A stretch of 64,000 nucleotides of DNA from Sagittula marina. GTDB lineage: Bacteria; Pseudomonadota; Alphaproteobacteria; Rhodobacterales; Rhodobacteraceae. Within the stretch, counting starts at the first letter, position 1, and each line of letters begins with the position of its first letter. The stretch spans positions 62,001 through 126,000 of the forward strand of contig NZ_JACIEJ010000004.1 in assembly GCF_014196795.1 (NCBI RefSeq), written 5' to 3'. Under the pieces are notes generated by a model. It searched no databases. It had not been told where the DNA came from and was given only the letters and a program-made list of their open reading frames with translations. Shown one piece after another: positions 7,569 to 16,676 of the stretch. Position numbers and translations under genes: made by a program.

Positions 7569-9833
7569 TCAATTCTGAGCTTGCAGCAGTGGCGTGATGC
7601 GACGCACGGCGGCGCGGCGGTTGGCCCGCTCGGCTTGTGTCGTCGGCACGACAAGGTCGCTTTCACCGTAGCCTTGCAGGATCATGTTCTCCGGCGGCAC
7701 CTGAAAGTACTCGGTCAGGGCAAGCGCCACGGATTCTGCACGACGGTCGGACAGGGCAAGGTTGTAGGCATAGTTGCCAACGGCGTCGGTGTGGCCCTCG
7801 ATCAGGAAGACCTCGCCGGGGTTGCGATCAATGGCGTCACGCATGGCGTTGCCCAGAGCCGAAAGTTCCTCGGCCTCGACGGCACGAATGGCGGCACTGT
7901 TGGTTTCAAAGTTGATCGTGTCCACGGTCACTTCGGGCACCAGTTGGCGCACTTTCTCGATGTTACGCACCTGGTTCAGCGAGAACGTACGGTTGACGCC
8001 TTGGACCTCCTGAGCGGACAGCGCACGGGCAAGAGCGTCGGTGTCGTTGGTGTCACGGTAGACCACACGCTCACGCGGGCGGGTTGCGTTCACCTGCGGC
8101 AGATCGTTGATGACCACCTCTTGCGTGGCTTGCGTGTCATCGAACAGAACAACCTCGTTGCCATTGGCCAGAGTGCGCGAGCGGCGCAGAACGCGGCCAT
8201 CGGCAGCTTTGATGGTTTCGACCACGGTGCCGTCTTCGTAGGTCACCACGTTGCGGGTGGAGCCATCGTCGTAGCGGTAGGTGGTCACGTCAGCACCGGG
8301 GCGGCGCAGCAGGACGTCGTCGTTGCGCAGCACGCGGAAGTTGCCGTTGTCCTCGATCACCACGCGGTCACCGCTGTTGGACACGACCTTTTCGTCGCCT
8401 TTGAGGATTTCGTTGAGCGCGACAGCGCCGAGACCCAGCAGTGCGGCACCTGCGACAGTGCGGGCGCGTTCGGCATCCCTGCCGTTGTCACGGGCACGGT
8501 CCTTGGCGTCCTCAAGCTCCTGAGCGGAGATGTCGGTCGGGGCGGCCGTGACGGAGTTGGCGAAGTCCTCGGTGGAGCTGCGCACCTCGTCTGCGGTCAC
8601 GGTTTCTTCGACCACTTCCGGCTCGTTGCCAGAAGCACCTTCACCGGCTGCGGCGGCGGCAGTCGATTGGTCAGCCTGAGAGACCGCATCGGCCTGCGCC
8701 TGCGCATTGGCATCGGCCTGCGCCTGAGCTTCGGCATCCAATTCGCCTTCGGCGTTGGTTTGAGCCTGCGCTTCGGCAGCGGCTTCGGCCTCGGCCACCG
8801 TTTCGGCGGATTCATTCAGCCCGGCCTGCTCAAGGGCCTGTGCAAGATCGCTTGAGGAAATACCGGTGTCGGCCACCGGGGCCTCAGGATTATCGGTCAG
8901 GGGCGCAGCGACTTCGTCTTCGTCGAGTACTGGCGCCTCGGTCTGAGCGGTTGCCTCACCCTCCTGGGTGCCGGATGCAACGTCTGGCTCTGATGCGGCA
9001 TTGCCTTCGGAGGCAACATCAGCACCGGCGGCGGCGTCTGCATTTTCTGCGGCTTCAACCTGCGGAAGCGGATCTGTGGTCGTGTCGGCCTGTTGTGCGG
9101 CCTCTGCATCCGCTTGCGCGGCTGCGTCGGCTTGAGCCTGAGCCTCGGCGTCTGCTTGCGCCTGTGCCTCGGCGTCTGCTTGTGCGGCAGCCTCGGCATC
9201 TGCCTGCTCGGCTTCGGCCTGAGCGGCCTGCTCTTGCTCGGCTTGAGCTGCTTGTTCAGCCTCTGCCTGGGCCTGGGCTGCCTGTTCGGCGTCTGCCTCG
9301 GCGGCCTGCTGTGCTTCGGCTGCGGCTTGTGCTGCTTGCTCGGCTTCGGCCTGCGCGGCGGCTTCTGCTTCGGCAACTGTCTCTTCGGCTTCGGCCTGAG
9401 CGCTGTCTGCCTGCGCCTGAAGATCGTCGGCTGCGGCTTGAGCCTGTGCTTTCAACGCGGCGGCAAGGTCGTCCTCGGTGGGCGCAGCAGCCTCGGCATT
9501 TGCATCAGCTGCGACGGTCGCCTGCGTATCAGCCTGCGCCAGTTGCATCAACTTCCCCGATGCAGGGAGGTCGACGCCGTCAGCTGCAAGGTCCGCGGCC
9601 ATGTCCATAAGCTGAGGTTGCTTGGACGGGTCGGCCTGTGCTTCGGCTACAAGGGCGCAATCCAATGCCTCGGGGAGCGCCTCGCCTGTGGCGCAGAGAT
9701 CGGTGAGCGCGTCGACAATCTGGTTCACCTGGCCGTTCGGCAGGTTGGCGGCAGCGTTCTGGGCCTGTGCTACGCTGCTGACGCTGAGTGCCAGAGCGGC
9801 GGTCGACGCCGTAAGAAACTTGCGGGTTTTCAT
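7569..9833 (-). CDS. OmpA-family outer membrane protein with Ala/Gln-rich region
   Basis: A 754-residue protein with a signal peptide ending at VAQAQ near residue 25. After about 75 residues there is a long region rich in Ala, Gln, Glu and Asp built of AQAEAEQAAQ-like units, likely coiled coil or disordered. A beta-rich part follows (YRYDDGSTRNVVTYEDGT and similar). The last 130 residues are an OmpA peptidoglycan-binding domain: INFETNSAAI, EGHTDAVGNYAYNLALSDRR and GYGESD. It probably ties the envelope to the cell wall. GAGGAG lies before the chosen ATG at 9833. The upstream ATG at 9848 lies too close to this site. Confidence 0.88.
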   Translation of the reverse strand: MKTRKFLTASTAALALSVSSVAQAQNAAANLPNGQVNQIVDALTDLCATGEALPEALDCALVAEAQADPSKQPQLMDMAADLAADGVDLPASGKLMQLAQADTQATVAADANAEAAAPTEDDLAAALKAQAQAAADDLQAQADSAQAEAEETVAEAEAAAQAEAEQAAQAAAEAQQAAEADAEQAAQAQAEAEQAAQAEQEQAAQAEAEQADAEAAAQADAEAQAQADAEAQAQADAAAQADAEAAQQADTTTDPLPQVEAAENADAAAGADVASEGNAASEPDVASGTQEGEATAQTEAPVLDEDEVAAPLTDNPEAPVADTGISSSDLAQALEQAGLNESAETVAEAEAAAEAQAQTNAEGELDAEAQAQADANAQAQADAVSQADQSTAAAAAGEGASGNEPEVVEETVTADEVRSSTEDFANSVTAAPTDISAQELEDAKDRARDNGRDAERARTVAGAALLGLGAVALNEILKGDEKVVSNSGDRVVIEDNGNFRVLRNDDVLLRRPGADVTTYRYDDGSTRNVVTYEDGTVVETIKAADGRVLRRSRTLANGNEVVLFDDTQATQEVVINDLPQVNATRPRERVVYRDTNDTDALARALSAQEVQGVNRTFSLNQVRNIEKVRQLVPEVTVDTINFETNSAAIRAVEAEELSALGNAMRDAIDRNPGEVFLIEGHTDAVGNYAYNLALSDRRAESVALALTEYFQVPPENMILQGYGESDLVVPTTQAERANRRAAVRRITPLLQAQN

Positions 9834-9967
9834 TATGTCTCCTCTCAATGCCCCGACGGGGCTTGAGCTTATAACGCGCGGTAAGGCATTCGGTTGCGTG
9901 GCGCATTTGAAACAGGCGGTTTAACGCTGGGCAGAGACAGAGCGCCCTCAGGGCAGGCCCTTGCGCG

Positions 9968-11218
9968 TCACAGCATCGCCATGAGACGGGCCTTTTCGCC
10001 TGCATCGTCGGGTTTGGAGATCGCTTCGGCCAGTTGTTCAAGCGACTGGATGGAATGGCCGGCGCGAAAGCTGTCCACATACGGCAGCATGGCACGGATG
10101 CCGCTGGCCTTGGGCGCAAACCCGTCCCAGCGCAACAAGGGGTTCAGCCAGATCAGCCGCTTGGAGGACAACTGCAAGCGCTGCATTTCCTTCTCCAGGT
10201 CGGAGGCGGCATCCCGGTCCAGCCCGTCCGTGATCAGCAGCACCACGGCACCCTGCCCCATGACGCGGCGGGTCCAGTGCTTGTTGAAATGATGCAGGCA
10301 GTCGCCGATGCGTGTGCCCCCCTCCCAATCCTGCGCTTCGGCCCCGGCGGCCTTGAGCGCGGCATCCACGTCGCGGGTGGCAAGGTGGCGGGTGATGTTG
10401 GTGAGCCGCGTGCCAAAGGTGAAGGCGTGCACCTTCGCCCAGCCCTGCCCCTTTTCGTTGGCGACCGCGTGCAGGAAGTGCAGCACCATGCGGCTGTACT
10501 GACTCATCGACCCGGAGATGTCGCAAAGCACCACAAGGTTGGGCCACCGCAAGCGCGGCTTGGCATGGGCGATGGCGCGGATTTCCCCGCCCTTGCGCAC
10601 GGCATCGCGGATCGTCTTGCGGTGATCGGTGCGCTTGCCGTGGGAGGCCGCCATGGAGCGACGGCTTTTGATCGGCTTCACCGGCAAGGTCAGCTGCGCG
10701 ATCATCTTTTTGGCCTGCGCGATCTCGTCGAGCGACATTTGCTCGAAATCCAGCGTCTTGAGCTTTTCCTCGGTGGAGATGGTGAAGGAGGCGTCGACTT
10801 CGATCTGCTCGGCCTCTTGTTCCTGCTCCGGTTCGGGCATTTCCGGCATCTCGTCGCCCAAAAGCGCCTGAGCCGCGCGTTTCTCGGCGGCCTGGGCCAG
10901 CTTTTCCTCCTGGACGCCGCGCACGGCGGGCAGCAGCATGGACATCATATGTTCGAGGAACCGGGGGTCACGCCAATACAGGCGAAAGATCTGGGCGTAG
11001 ACGATGCGATGTTCCGGACGGTTCACAAAGCAGGCGTGCAGTGTCCAGTAGAAGTCCATGCGGTCGGTGAAGCCTGCCACCTGCACGGCCTTGATGGCCT
11101 CGATCACGCGGCCCGGCCCGATGGGCAAGCCCGCACGACGCAGGGCGCGCGCGAAATGGATGATGTTCTGCGCCAGTCTTGGATTGTCCGGCACGGACAG
11201 CGGGATGTATTCTGCCAT
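9968..11218 (-). CDS. VWA domain protein, CoxE-like
   Basis: A 416-residue protein. The N-terminal part (FARALRRAGLPIGPGRVIEA) matches the start of CoxE-type proteins. A von Willebrand A domain follows, with the metal site CDISGSMS near residue 233 and a later TDGLDRD. A charged Glu/Gln-rich linker separates the two. CoxE-like proteins work with a MoxR ATPase to mature or activate partner proteins, and the MoxR gene lies just upstream in the same direction. No carbon monoxide dehydrogenase genes are nearby, so its client is unknown. The start agrees with the conserved N-terminus. Confidence 0.85.
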   Translation of the reverse strand: MAEYIPLSVPDNPRLAQNIIHFARALRRAGLPIGPGRVIEAIKAVQVAGFTDRMDFYWTLHACFVNRPEHRIVYAQIFRLYWRDPRFLEHMMSMLLPAVRGVQEEKLAQAAEKRAAQALLGDEMPEMPEPEQEQEAEQIEVDASFTISTEEKLKTLDFEQMSLDEIAQAKKMIAQLTLPVKPIKSRRSMAASHGKRTDHRKTIRDAVRKGGEIRAIAHAKPRLRWPNLVVLCDISGSMSQYSRMVLHFLHAVANEKGQGWAKVHAFTFGTRLTNITRHLATRDVDAALKAAGAEAQDWEGGTRIGDCLHHFNKHWTRRVMGQGAVVLLITDGLDRDAASDLEKEMQRLQLSSKRLIWLNPLLRWDGFAPKASGIRAMLPYVDSFRAGHSIQSLEQLAEAISKPDDAGEKARLMAML

Positions 11219-11242
11219 GGGTGCGGTCCTTGGTGCGGCCTT

Positions 11243-11279
11243 GGGGGTCGGGGCGTTGCCCCGGACCCCGGAGTATTTC
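11243..11279. repeat. Hairpin plus CCCCGGAGTATTT dispersed repeat, copy 1
   Basis: GGGGTC and GGGGC pair with GCCCC and GACCCC around a GTT loop. The 13-mer CCCCGGAGTATTT follows at 11266-11278. The identical 13-mer after a GGGG/CCCC hairpin occurs again near 34.84 kb. The copy sits between the MoxR and VWA genes of an apparent operon. I recall similar sequences between genes of Rhodobacterales, but that is memory and not a search. Confidence 0.5.
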
Positions 11280-11324
11280 ACAAAGCACAGACGCCGGGGC
11301 GCGTGCTGCCCGCGGATTGACGGC

Positions 11325-12233
11325 TTATGCCTCTTCGAGGGTTTTTCTCGCGTCCTTGAGAATGCGGGCCGTTTCCGATCCGCCGATCTTGGCGATGTCG
11401 TCCTGATACTTGAGGATCGCGCCAAGAGTGTCGGAGATCACCTGCGGGCTGAGATCGACCACATCGAGCGCGAGCAGGCATTTGGCCCAGTCGATGGTTT
11501 CCGCGACGCCCGGCTTCTTGAAGATGTCCTCGGTGCGCAGCGATTGCACGAAGGCGATGATTTCCTTCGAGAGTTGCTCGGAGACCTCCGGCGCGCGGGC
11601 ATTGAGTATCTCTACCTCGCGGTCGAAGTTGGGGTAATCGACCCAATGGTAGAGACACCGACGTTTGAGGGCATCGTGCACCTCGCGCGTGCGGTTGGAG
11701 GTCAGAATGACGATGGGCGGCTCGGGCGCCGCGATGGTGCCGATTTCGGGAATGGTGACCTGAAAGTCGGAGAGCGCCTCCAGCAGGAAGGCCTCGAACG
11801 GTTCATCCGTGCGGTCGAGTTCGTCGATCAGCAGGACCGGTGCGCCGTTTTCATCGGGGCGCATCGCTTGCAACAGCGGGCGTTCGATGAGGTAGTCCTT
11901 GCCGAACAGCTCTGTCTGCAGGGCGGTCCGGTCCTGTGTGCCTGCCGCCTCTGCGGTGCGGATGGCGATCATCTGCGCCGGAAAGTTCCACTCGTAGACG
12001 GCGCTCGACGCATCGAGGCCCTCGTAGCATTGCAGGCGGATCAGGCGGCGGTTCAGACATTTGGCCAAGGCCTTGGCGATCTCTGTCTTGCCGACGCCTG
12101 CCTCTCCTTCGAGGAACAGCGGGCGGCCCAGTTTCAGCGACAAGAACACCACGGTCGCCAGCGCGCGGCCACACACGTAGCCGGTCTCGGACAGGCGGGC
12201 CTGCACCTCGTCAATCGTATTGGGAATGGTCAT
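11325..12233 (-). CDS. MoxR family AAA ATPase, CoxD-like
   Basis: A 302-residue AAA+ ATPase. Walker A is GEAGVGKT at residues 43-50, Walker B is VLLIDELDRTDE, and TSNRTRE is the sensor 1 region. MoxR proteins act as chaperones that remodel partners together with VWA proteins, and a CoxE-like VWA gene follows 106 nt downstream. AAGGAG lies before the ATG. The pair recalls coxD/coxE of carbon monoxide oxidisers, but such pairs also occur without cox structural genes. Confidence 0.88.
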   Translation of the reverse strand: MTIPNTIDEVQARLSETGYVCGRALATVVFLSLKLGRPLFLEGEAGVGKTEIAKALAKCLNRRLIRLQCYEGLDASSAVYEWNFPAQMIAIRTAEAAGTQDRTALQTELFGKDYLIERPLLQAMRPDENGAPVLLIDELDRTDEPFEAFLLEALSDFQVTIPEIGTIAAPEPPIVILTSNRTREVHDALKRRCLYHWVDYPNFDREVEILNARAPEVSEQLSKEIIAFVQSLRTEDIFKKPGVAETIDWAKCLLALDVVDLSPQVISDTLGAILKYQDDIAKIGGSETARILKDARKTLEEA

Positions 12234-12436
12234 GTCTCTCTCCTTGGGGGAGAGGTGTCCCAGCCCGCAGGCATGGGGTCAATAGCGCGAAGGTCGCACA
12301 CTGCGCCCTGCGGTTCGGGTGGACGTTGACGCGGGACCACCGGAATGTAATGATTCGTGCATATAATCATCGGGGCCAACCCGGGATGGGACAGCAGGCA
12401 GAGCCGCCTCACGAACACGAAGGAAGCGGAGCGCCG

Positions 12437-13486
12437 ATGCGCATCACCGCCGTCACATGCGTCAAGAACGAAGGCCCCTTCCTGCTGGAGTGGATCGCCT
12501 TCAACCGCCTGCTGGGCGTGACAGATCACCTGTTTTATTCCAACGACTGCAGCGACGGGACCGATACCCTGCTGGATGCCTTGGCGGGCCGGGATGATCT
12601 GGCTGAATTGACAGGCAACGTCGTTCATTTGCCCAACCCCGCGAAGGGTCGCAACTACCAGATGGAGGCGCTGAAGAACGCGGCGCATCAGGCGGTTGTG
12701 AAACAGGCCGACTGGGTCTGGGTGGCGGATGTGGACGAGTTCCTCAACATCCATGTGGGCGATCACACGATCCCCTCGTTGATCGCGGCCTGCGGCCATC
12801 CGCAGGCGATTTCCGTGACCTTCCAGTTTTTCGCCAATGGCGGCGTTGACGCATTCGAAGACCGGCCGGTGATCGCGCAGTTCGATCATTCGCACAACCC
12901 CGACCTGTGGTGTGGCGAGACGGCAATCGAGCTGAAGTCTTTGGTGCGCAAGGATTTTCCGTTGCAGTACTTCGGCGCGCATCGCCCGTTTTTCAAGAAG
13001 GGTCTCGACAAGGGGTCTTATCCAACGTGGACTGACGGAGCGGGCCGGGATGTGCCGCACAAGTTCCTTGTGGCCGACAACCCGCGCCGGATCCGCAAGT
13101 TTCCCGCCGCCGGGGCGCGGGCCTTCGCGACGTTGAACCACTATGCGTTGCGCTCTCTCGACAGCTATCTGGTGAAGAACGACCGCGGGGATGTGAACCG
13201 CGAAAATCGGGCCTTTGACGACACCTATTGGCGGGAACGTAACGATCCGGCGTGGCAGGACACCAGCATACAGCGCTATCTGCCGCAGCTGGAAGCGGCC
13301 CTTGAGGCGCTGAAGGCGGACGGCCGGATCGGCGCGCTGCACGCCCGGGCCGTGGCCGCGCACAAGGCCAAACGCGACGAATTGATGGCGCAACCGGCCT
13401 ATCGAGAGATGTTTGCACATTTGAAGGGGCTGCCCCCCTATCCTCCCGGTGAGTACGCGTTGATGAAGGAGCTGGGGTTGGCATGA
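12437..13486 (+). CDS. Glycosyltransferase family 2 protein
   Basis: A 349-residue glycosyltransferase with a GT-A fold pattern: TCVKNEGPFLLEWIAFNRLLG at the N-terminus (nucleotide-binding strand) and DVDEF at residues 98-102 as the metal-binding acidic motif. A C-terminal NHYALRSLDSYLVK motif is shared with two other proteins in this cluster. This matches the Glyco_tranf_2_4 type (PF13704). The ATG is chosen at the conserved start; the longer open frame runs into the MoxR gene. It is the first of five co-directional genes, probably for a surface glycan. Donor and acceptor are unknown. Confidence 0.85.
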   Translation: MRITAVTCVKNEGPFLLEWIAFNRLLGVTDHLFYSNDCSDGTDTLLDALAGRDDLAELTGNVVHLPNPAKGRNYQMEALKNAAHQAVVKQADWVWVADVDEFLNIHVGDHTIPSLIAACGHPQAISVTFQFFANGGVDAFEDRPVIAQFDHSHNPDLWCGETAIELKSLVRKDFPLQYFGAHRPFFKKGLDKGSYPTWTDGAGRDVPHKFLVADNPRRIRKFPAAGARAFATLNHYALRSLDSYLVKNDRGDVNRENRAFDDTYWRERNDPAWQDTSIQRYLPQLEAALEALKADGRIGALHARAVAAHKAKRDELMAQPAYREMFAHLKGLPPYPPGEYALMKELGLA

Positions 13487-13568
13487 TACCACTGGTGATG
13501 CGCGGATCGGGTCGGGACGAATTTGGCCAGCGACGCTGCGCTCCAATCTTGTGTAGGAAGGCCGTGAC

Positions 13569-14213
13569 ATGACCCAGACTGGCCGCCTCAAGATCGTCAA
13601 CCTTGGCCTGCCGAAGACCGGCACGACCACCTTTGCCCGCGCGCTGCAAGAAGCGGGCCTGTTCGTTGCGGATCACCGCGTGCGCGGAGAGCACACAGAC
13701 GACACCAGAATTCGGCGCGATTTCGTCGGGGCCGGCATCTACACCAGTTGGTATGCGACGGGAAATCCGCTGGAGCTGTTGGACTTCTACGATGCCTTGA
13801 CGGAAATCAGCGGGCTGAAGCCGCCGCTCGCGCTGTTTCCGCAGTGCGATTACGCCTTGTTGAAAGCCATGCGGGACAAGAACCCGGACGTGAAGTTCGT
13901 GACCACGACCCGCCCGCCGGAGGCGATTTGCGCCAGCATGGACAATTTCCGCAACATGGGGAAACGCGTCGCGCAGGCCAATATGCCCGGCCTGCCGCAC
14001 GGTTTTGGCAAGAACTGGACGGAGCGTGTGACGTGGATCGAGACCATGCTGGACATGCACCGCGACGTGTTCGCGGGCCGCGATAACTATCTGCAACTGG
14101 ATGTCGGCGCGCCGGATGCAGCCGAAAAGCTGTCGGCGTTTATCGGTATGCCCTTGCCCTGGTGGGGACGAGAGAACGTGACGCAGCCCCCCGGCGGAGA
14201 CCCGGTGGCGTGA
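13569..14213 (+). CDS. Sulfotransferase family protein
   Basis: A 214-residue protein whose N-terminus holds the PAPS-binding loop LPKTGTTTFARAL at residues 14-26, typical of sulfotransferases that move sulfate from PAPS to sugars or proteins. The later VKFVTTTRPPEA segment is the probable 3'-phosphate binding strand. It overlaps the next gene by 4 nt. Placement between glycosyltransferase genes suggests a sulfated surface glycan, which is an inference. Confidence 0.8.
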   Translation: MTQTGRLKIVNLGLPKTGTTTFARALQEAGLFVADHRVRGEHTDDTRIRRDFVGAGIYTSWYATGNPLELLDFYDALTEISGLKPPLALFPQCDYALLKAMRDKNPDVKFVTTTRPPEAICASMDNFRNMGKRVAQANMPGLPHGFGKNWTERVTWIETMLDMHRDVFAGRDNYLQLDVGAPDAAEKLSAFIGMPLPWWGRENVTQPPGGDPVA

Positions 14214-16675
14214 CACGGATCTTTGTTCATATCGGCCCGGATGCCGCGACCTCTGACCGGGTGCAGCGGATCCTTGACGCCAAGCGCGACCAGTTGAGGT
14301 CCAAGGGCGTGCTGTATGCCCGGTCTCCCGGTGCAAGAAACCACACGCGGCTTTTCATGGCTGTCAGCGCCCCGGCCAACGTGGATTCTCTGCGCTTCAA
14401 TCGTGGGTACATCACCCCGGAGAAACAGCAGGTGCTGCATGATGATGTGGCCCGCAAGCTGGCGGAGGAAGTGGCGCGCTCCGGCTGTCACACGGTGATC
14501 CTGTCGGCGCATCAGCTGGGAACGTCGCTGGTCACCCGGTCGGAGCTGGCGCGGCTCAAGGCCCTGCTGTCGCAGATGTCCGACGATATTCGCATCGTGG
14601 CGCATCTGGATGATCCGGCGCGCATGGCTGTACGACGCTACACCGCGCAACTGCTGGAAGGGCGCGCCACATCGCTGGAGGCGGAGTTGGCTTGCTGTGA
14701 AGCGCCGTCGTTCCGGGAGGCCGCGCTGCGCACACGTCCCGCGCCAGACCCGCAGGCAGGCGTGTTCGCGGAGGTGCAAGGCGCGCAGTTCTGGCTCGAT
14801 TTCAGGCGGATGACGTCCGAATGGGAGGCGGTTTTCGGCCCCGGCGCCATGCGGTTGCGCGCCACCGATCCGGATGTGCTGTCGTCGGAGACCGCGCCGG
14901 AGGAATGCCGCGCGGCCTTTGACATCGCGGAAACCATCGGCAAGGCCGACCCCTGGACGCCGCCAGAGCAGCCCTCGGCGGCCTGGATGACCCGCTGTCG
15001 CCTGTTCAACGACGCGGCCCTGCGGTTGCTGGCGCGCGAGGACGTCATTCTGCCCCGACAGTTGTGGCGCAAGCTTTTGGGCGAGATCAAGGTGCATGGT
15101 CCGGCGATCGCGCCCGGCAGCCTGCATGCATTGACGGACCGATTTTCCAACGATATCAAAATGCTCTGCGACGAACATGATCTTCCGGAGAGGCTGATGG
15201 CACCGGACGCGCCCGTTGCCGACTGGGCTGAGGCGGACCCGACGCGCGGCTTTCGCGCGACGCAGTACCTCATGGCGTTTCGCCGGCGGATCAATCAGGC
15301 GACGAAGGAAGAGCTGGCAAACAAGGCCGCCGACCTTGCACACCGTGCCGCAGCGCAACCGGCCCCGATGGGCAGCGCCGCGACGGTATCGGCCCCGGAA
15401 ATGGCTTGTGCGGCCGCCGATGTTTCACCTGCTTTGCGCGCCGCAGCCAAAGCCGCGCGCCCCATGGTCCCCAACGACGTTGATGCGCTGCTGACCCCCA
15501 GCGCGCGGCGACTGATGCCGGATCTGGCCAAGCAGAACTTCGTCAAGCTACAGACCTCCTCCTATGCCCCGCACAACCGAATGGGCAAGGTGAAGGAAGA
15601 CGTGCAAGGCATTGATTATACGCCCTCTTCCGCGCGCGACATTCCCACGGGCAGCTCTGGCCGCGTGATCGTCGGCTGCATGAAGAACGAAGGTCCCTAC
15701 ATCCTTGAATGGGTGGCCTATCACCGCGCCGTCGGCTTTGACACGTTCCTGATCTACACCAATGACTGCACTGACGGGACGCGCGAAATTCTGGATCGGC
15801 TGCAAGAGCTTGGCCTTGTCCAGCACCGCAACAACGACAATTGGTCCGGCAACAGTCCGCAACAGTTCGCGCTGGACAATGCGCTGAATGAGCCGGTGAT
15901 CAAGACCGCTGAATGGATCGCCCATATCGATGTAGACGAGTTCGTCAACATCCGGACCGGCAATGGCACGCTGGACGATTTCTTTGCCGCGGTGCCGGAT
16001 GCGACCAATGTGGCGATGACCTGGCGGCTGTTTGGCCACAACGATGTGGTGACGCTGGAGGACCGTCCGGTGATCGAACAGTTCGACACCTGCGCCCCGA
16101 AATTCTGCCCCAAGCCGCACACCGTCTGGGGATTCAAGACCATGTTCCGGAACATGGGCGCCTATGCCAAGATGTCCTGCCACCGGCCCAACAAGCTGAC
16201 CGACGGGATGGACGCGCAAGTGAAATGGGTAAACGGTTCGGGCAAGGACATGACCTCCGAGGCGATCCGGAACGGCTGGCGCTCGTCGAAGAAATCCATC
16301 GGGTATGACCTGATCCAGTTGAACCATTATGCGCTGCGCTCCGCCGAAAGCTATCTGGTGAAACGCCAGCGCGGCCGCGCCCTGCACGTGGACCGCAGCA
16401 TCGGCATAAACTACTGGATTCGCATGGATTGGTCGGTGCACCGCGACGTGACGATCAAGCGCAACCTGCCCCGGCTGCGCGCAGAACTGGATCGGCTGAT
16501 GGCGGACCCGGTGTTGAAGGACTGGCACCGCCGGGCCTTTGACTGGCACCGCGCCAAGGCAGATGAGCTTCACCGCATCCCGGAATTCGAAGAGCTGTAC
16601 CAGCAGGCGCTGTCGTTGAAATTGACGGAAACGGAACGGGTGGCCTACGCGCTGTCCCTTGATCTGGAGAACTGA
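14210..16675 (+). CDS. Fusion: degenerate sulfotransferase-like domain plus family 2 glycosyltransferase
   Basis: An 821-residue protein. The first 350 residues begin with RIFVHIGPDAATSDRVQRIL, then LRSKGVLYARSP, which follows the layout of sulfotransferases but lacks the KTGTT loop. A linker rich in Ala and Pro follows. From about residue 483 (RVIVGCMKNEGPYILEW) it is a GT-A glycosyltransferase with IDVDEF (Asp574) and the shared NHYALRSAESYLVK motif. The GTG at 14210 overlaps the previous stop as GTGA with GGAG upstream and gives the conserved N-terminus. A GTG 16 codons upstream is possible. Confidence 0.75.
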   Translation: MTRIFVHIGPDAATSDRVQRILDAKRDQLRSKGVLYARSPGARNHTRLFMAVSAPANVDSLRFNRGYITPEKQQVLHDDVARKLAEEVARSGCHTVILSAHQLGTSLVTRSELARLKALLSQMSDDIRIVAHLDDPARMAVRRYTAQLLEGRATSLEAELACCEAPSFREAALRTRPAPDPQAGVFAEVQGAQFWLDFRRMTSEWEAVFGPGAMRLRATDPDVLSSETAPEECRAAFDIAETIGKADPWTPPEQPSAAWMTRCRLFNDAALRLLAREDVILPRQLWRKLLGEIKVHGPAIAPGSLHALTDRFSNDIKMLCDEHDLPERLMAPDAPVADWAEADPTRGFRATQYLMAFRRRINQATKEELANKAADLAHRAAAQPAPMGSAATVSAPEMACAAADVSPALRAAAKAARPMVPNDVDALLTPSARRLMPDLAKQNFVKLQTSSYAPHNRMGKVKEDVQGIDYTPSSARDIPTGSSGRVIVGCMKNEGPYILEWVAYHRAVGFDTFLIYTNDCTDGTREILDRLQELGLVQHRNNDNWSGNSPQQFALDNALNEPVIKTAEWIAHIDVDEFVNIRTGNGTLDDFFAAVPDATNVAMTWRLFGHNDVVTLEDRPVIEQFDTCAPKFCPKPHTVWGFKTMFRNMGAYAKMSCHRPNKLTDGMDAQVKWVNGSGKDMTSEAIRNGWRSSKKSIGYDLIQLNHYALRSAESYLVKRQRGRALHVDRSIGINYWIRMDWSVHRDVTIKRNLPRLRAELDRLMADPVLKDWHRRAFDWHRAKADELHRIPEFEELYQQALSLKLTETERVAYALSLDLEN

Positions 16676-16676
16676 C

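Noticed and set aside
7491-8855. A 454-codon plus-strand open frame opposite the OmpA-family gene
   Set aside because: It is rich in Gly/Leu/His from the antisense of Ala/Gln codons and has no known domain.
8640-9530. Regular repeats that could suggest a CRISPR array or minisatellite
   Set aside because: The repeats are in frame and encode Ala/Gln/Glu units of one protein; no constant direct repeats with unique spacers are present.
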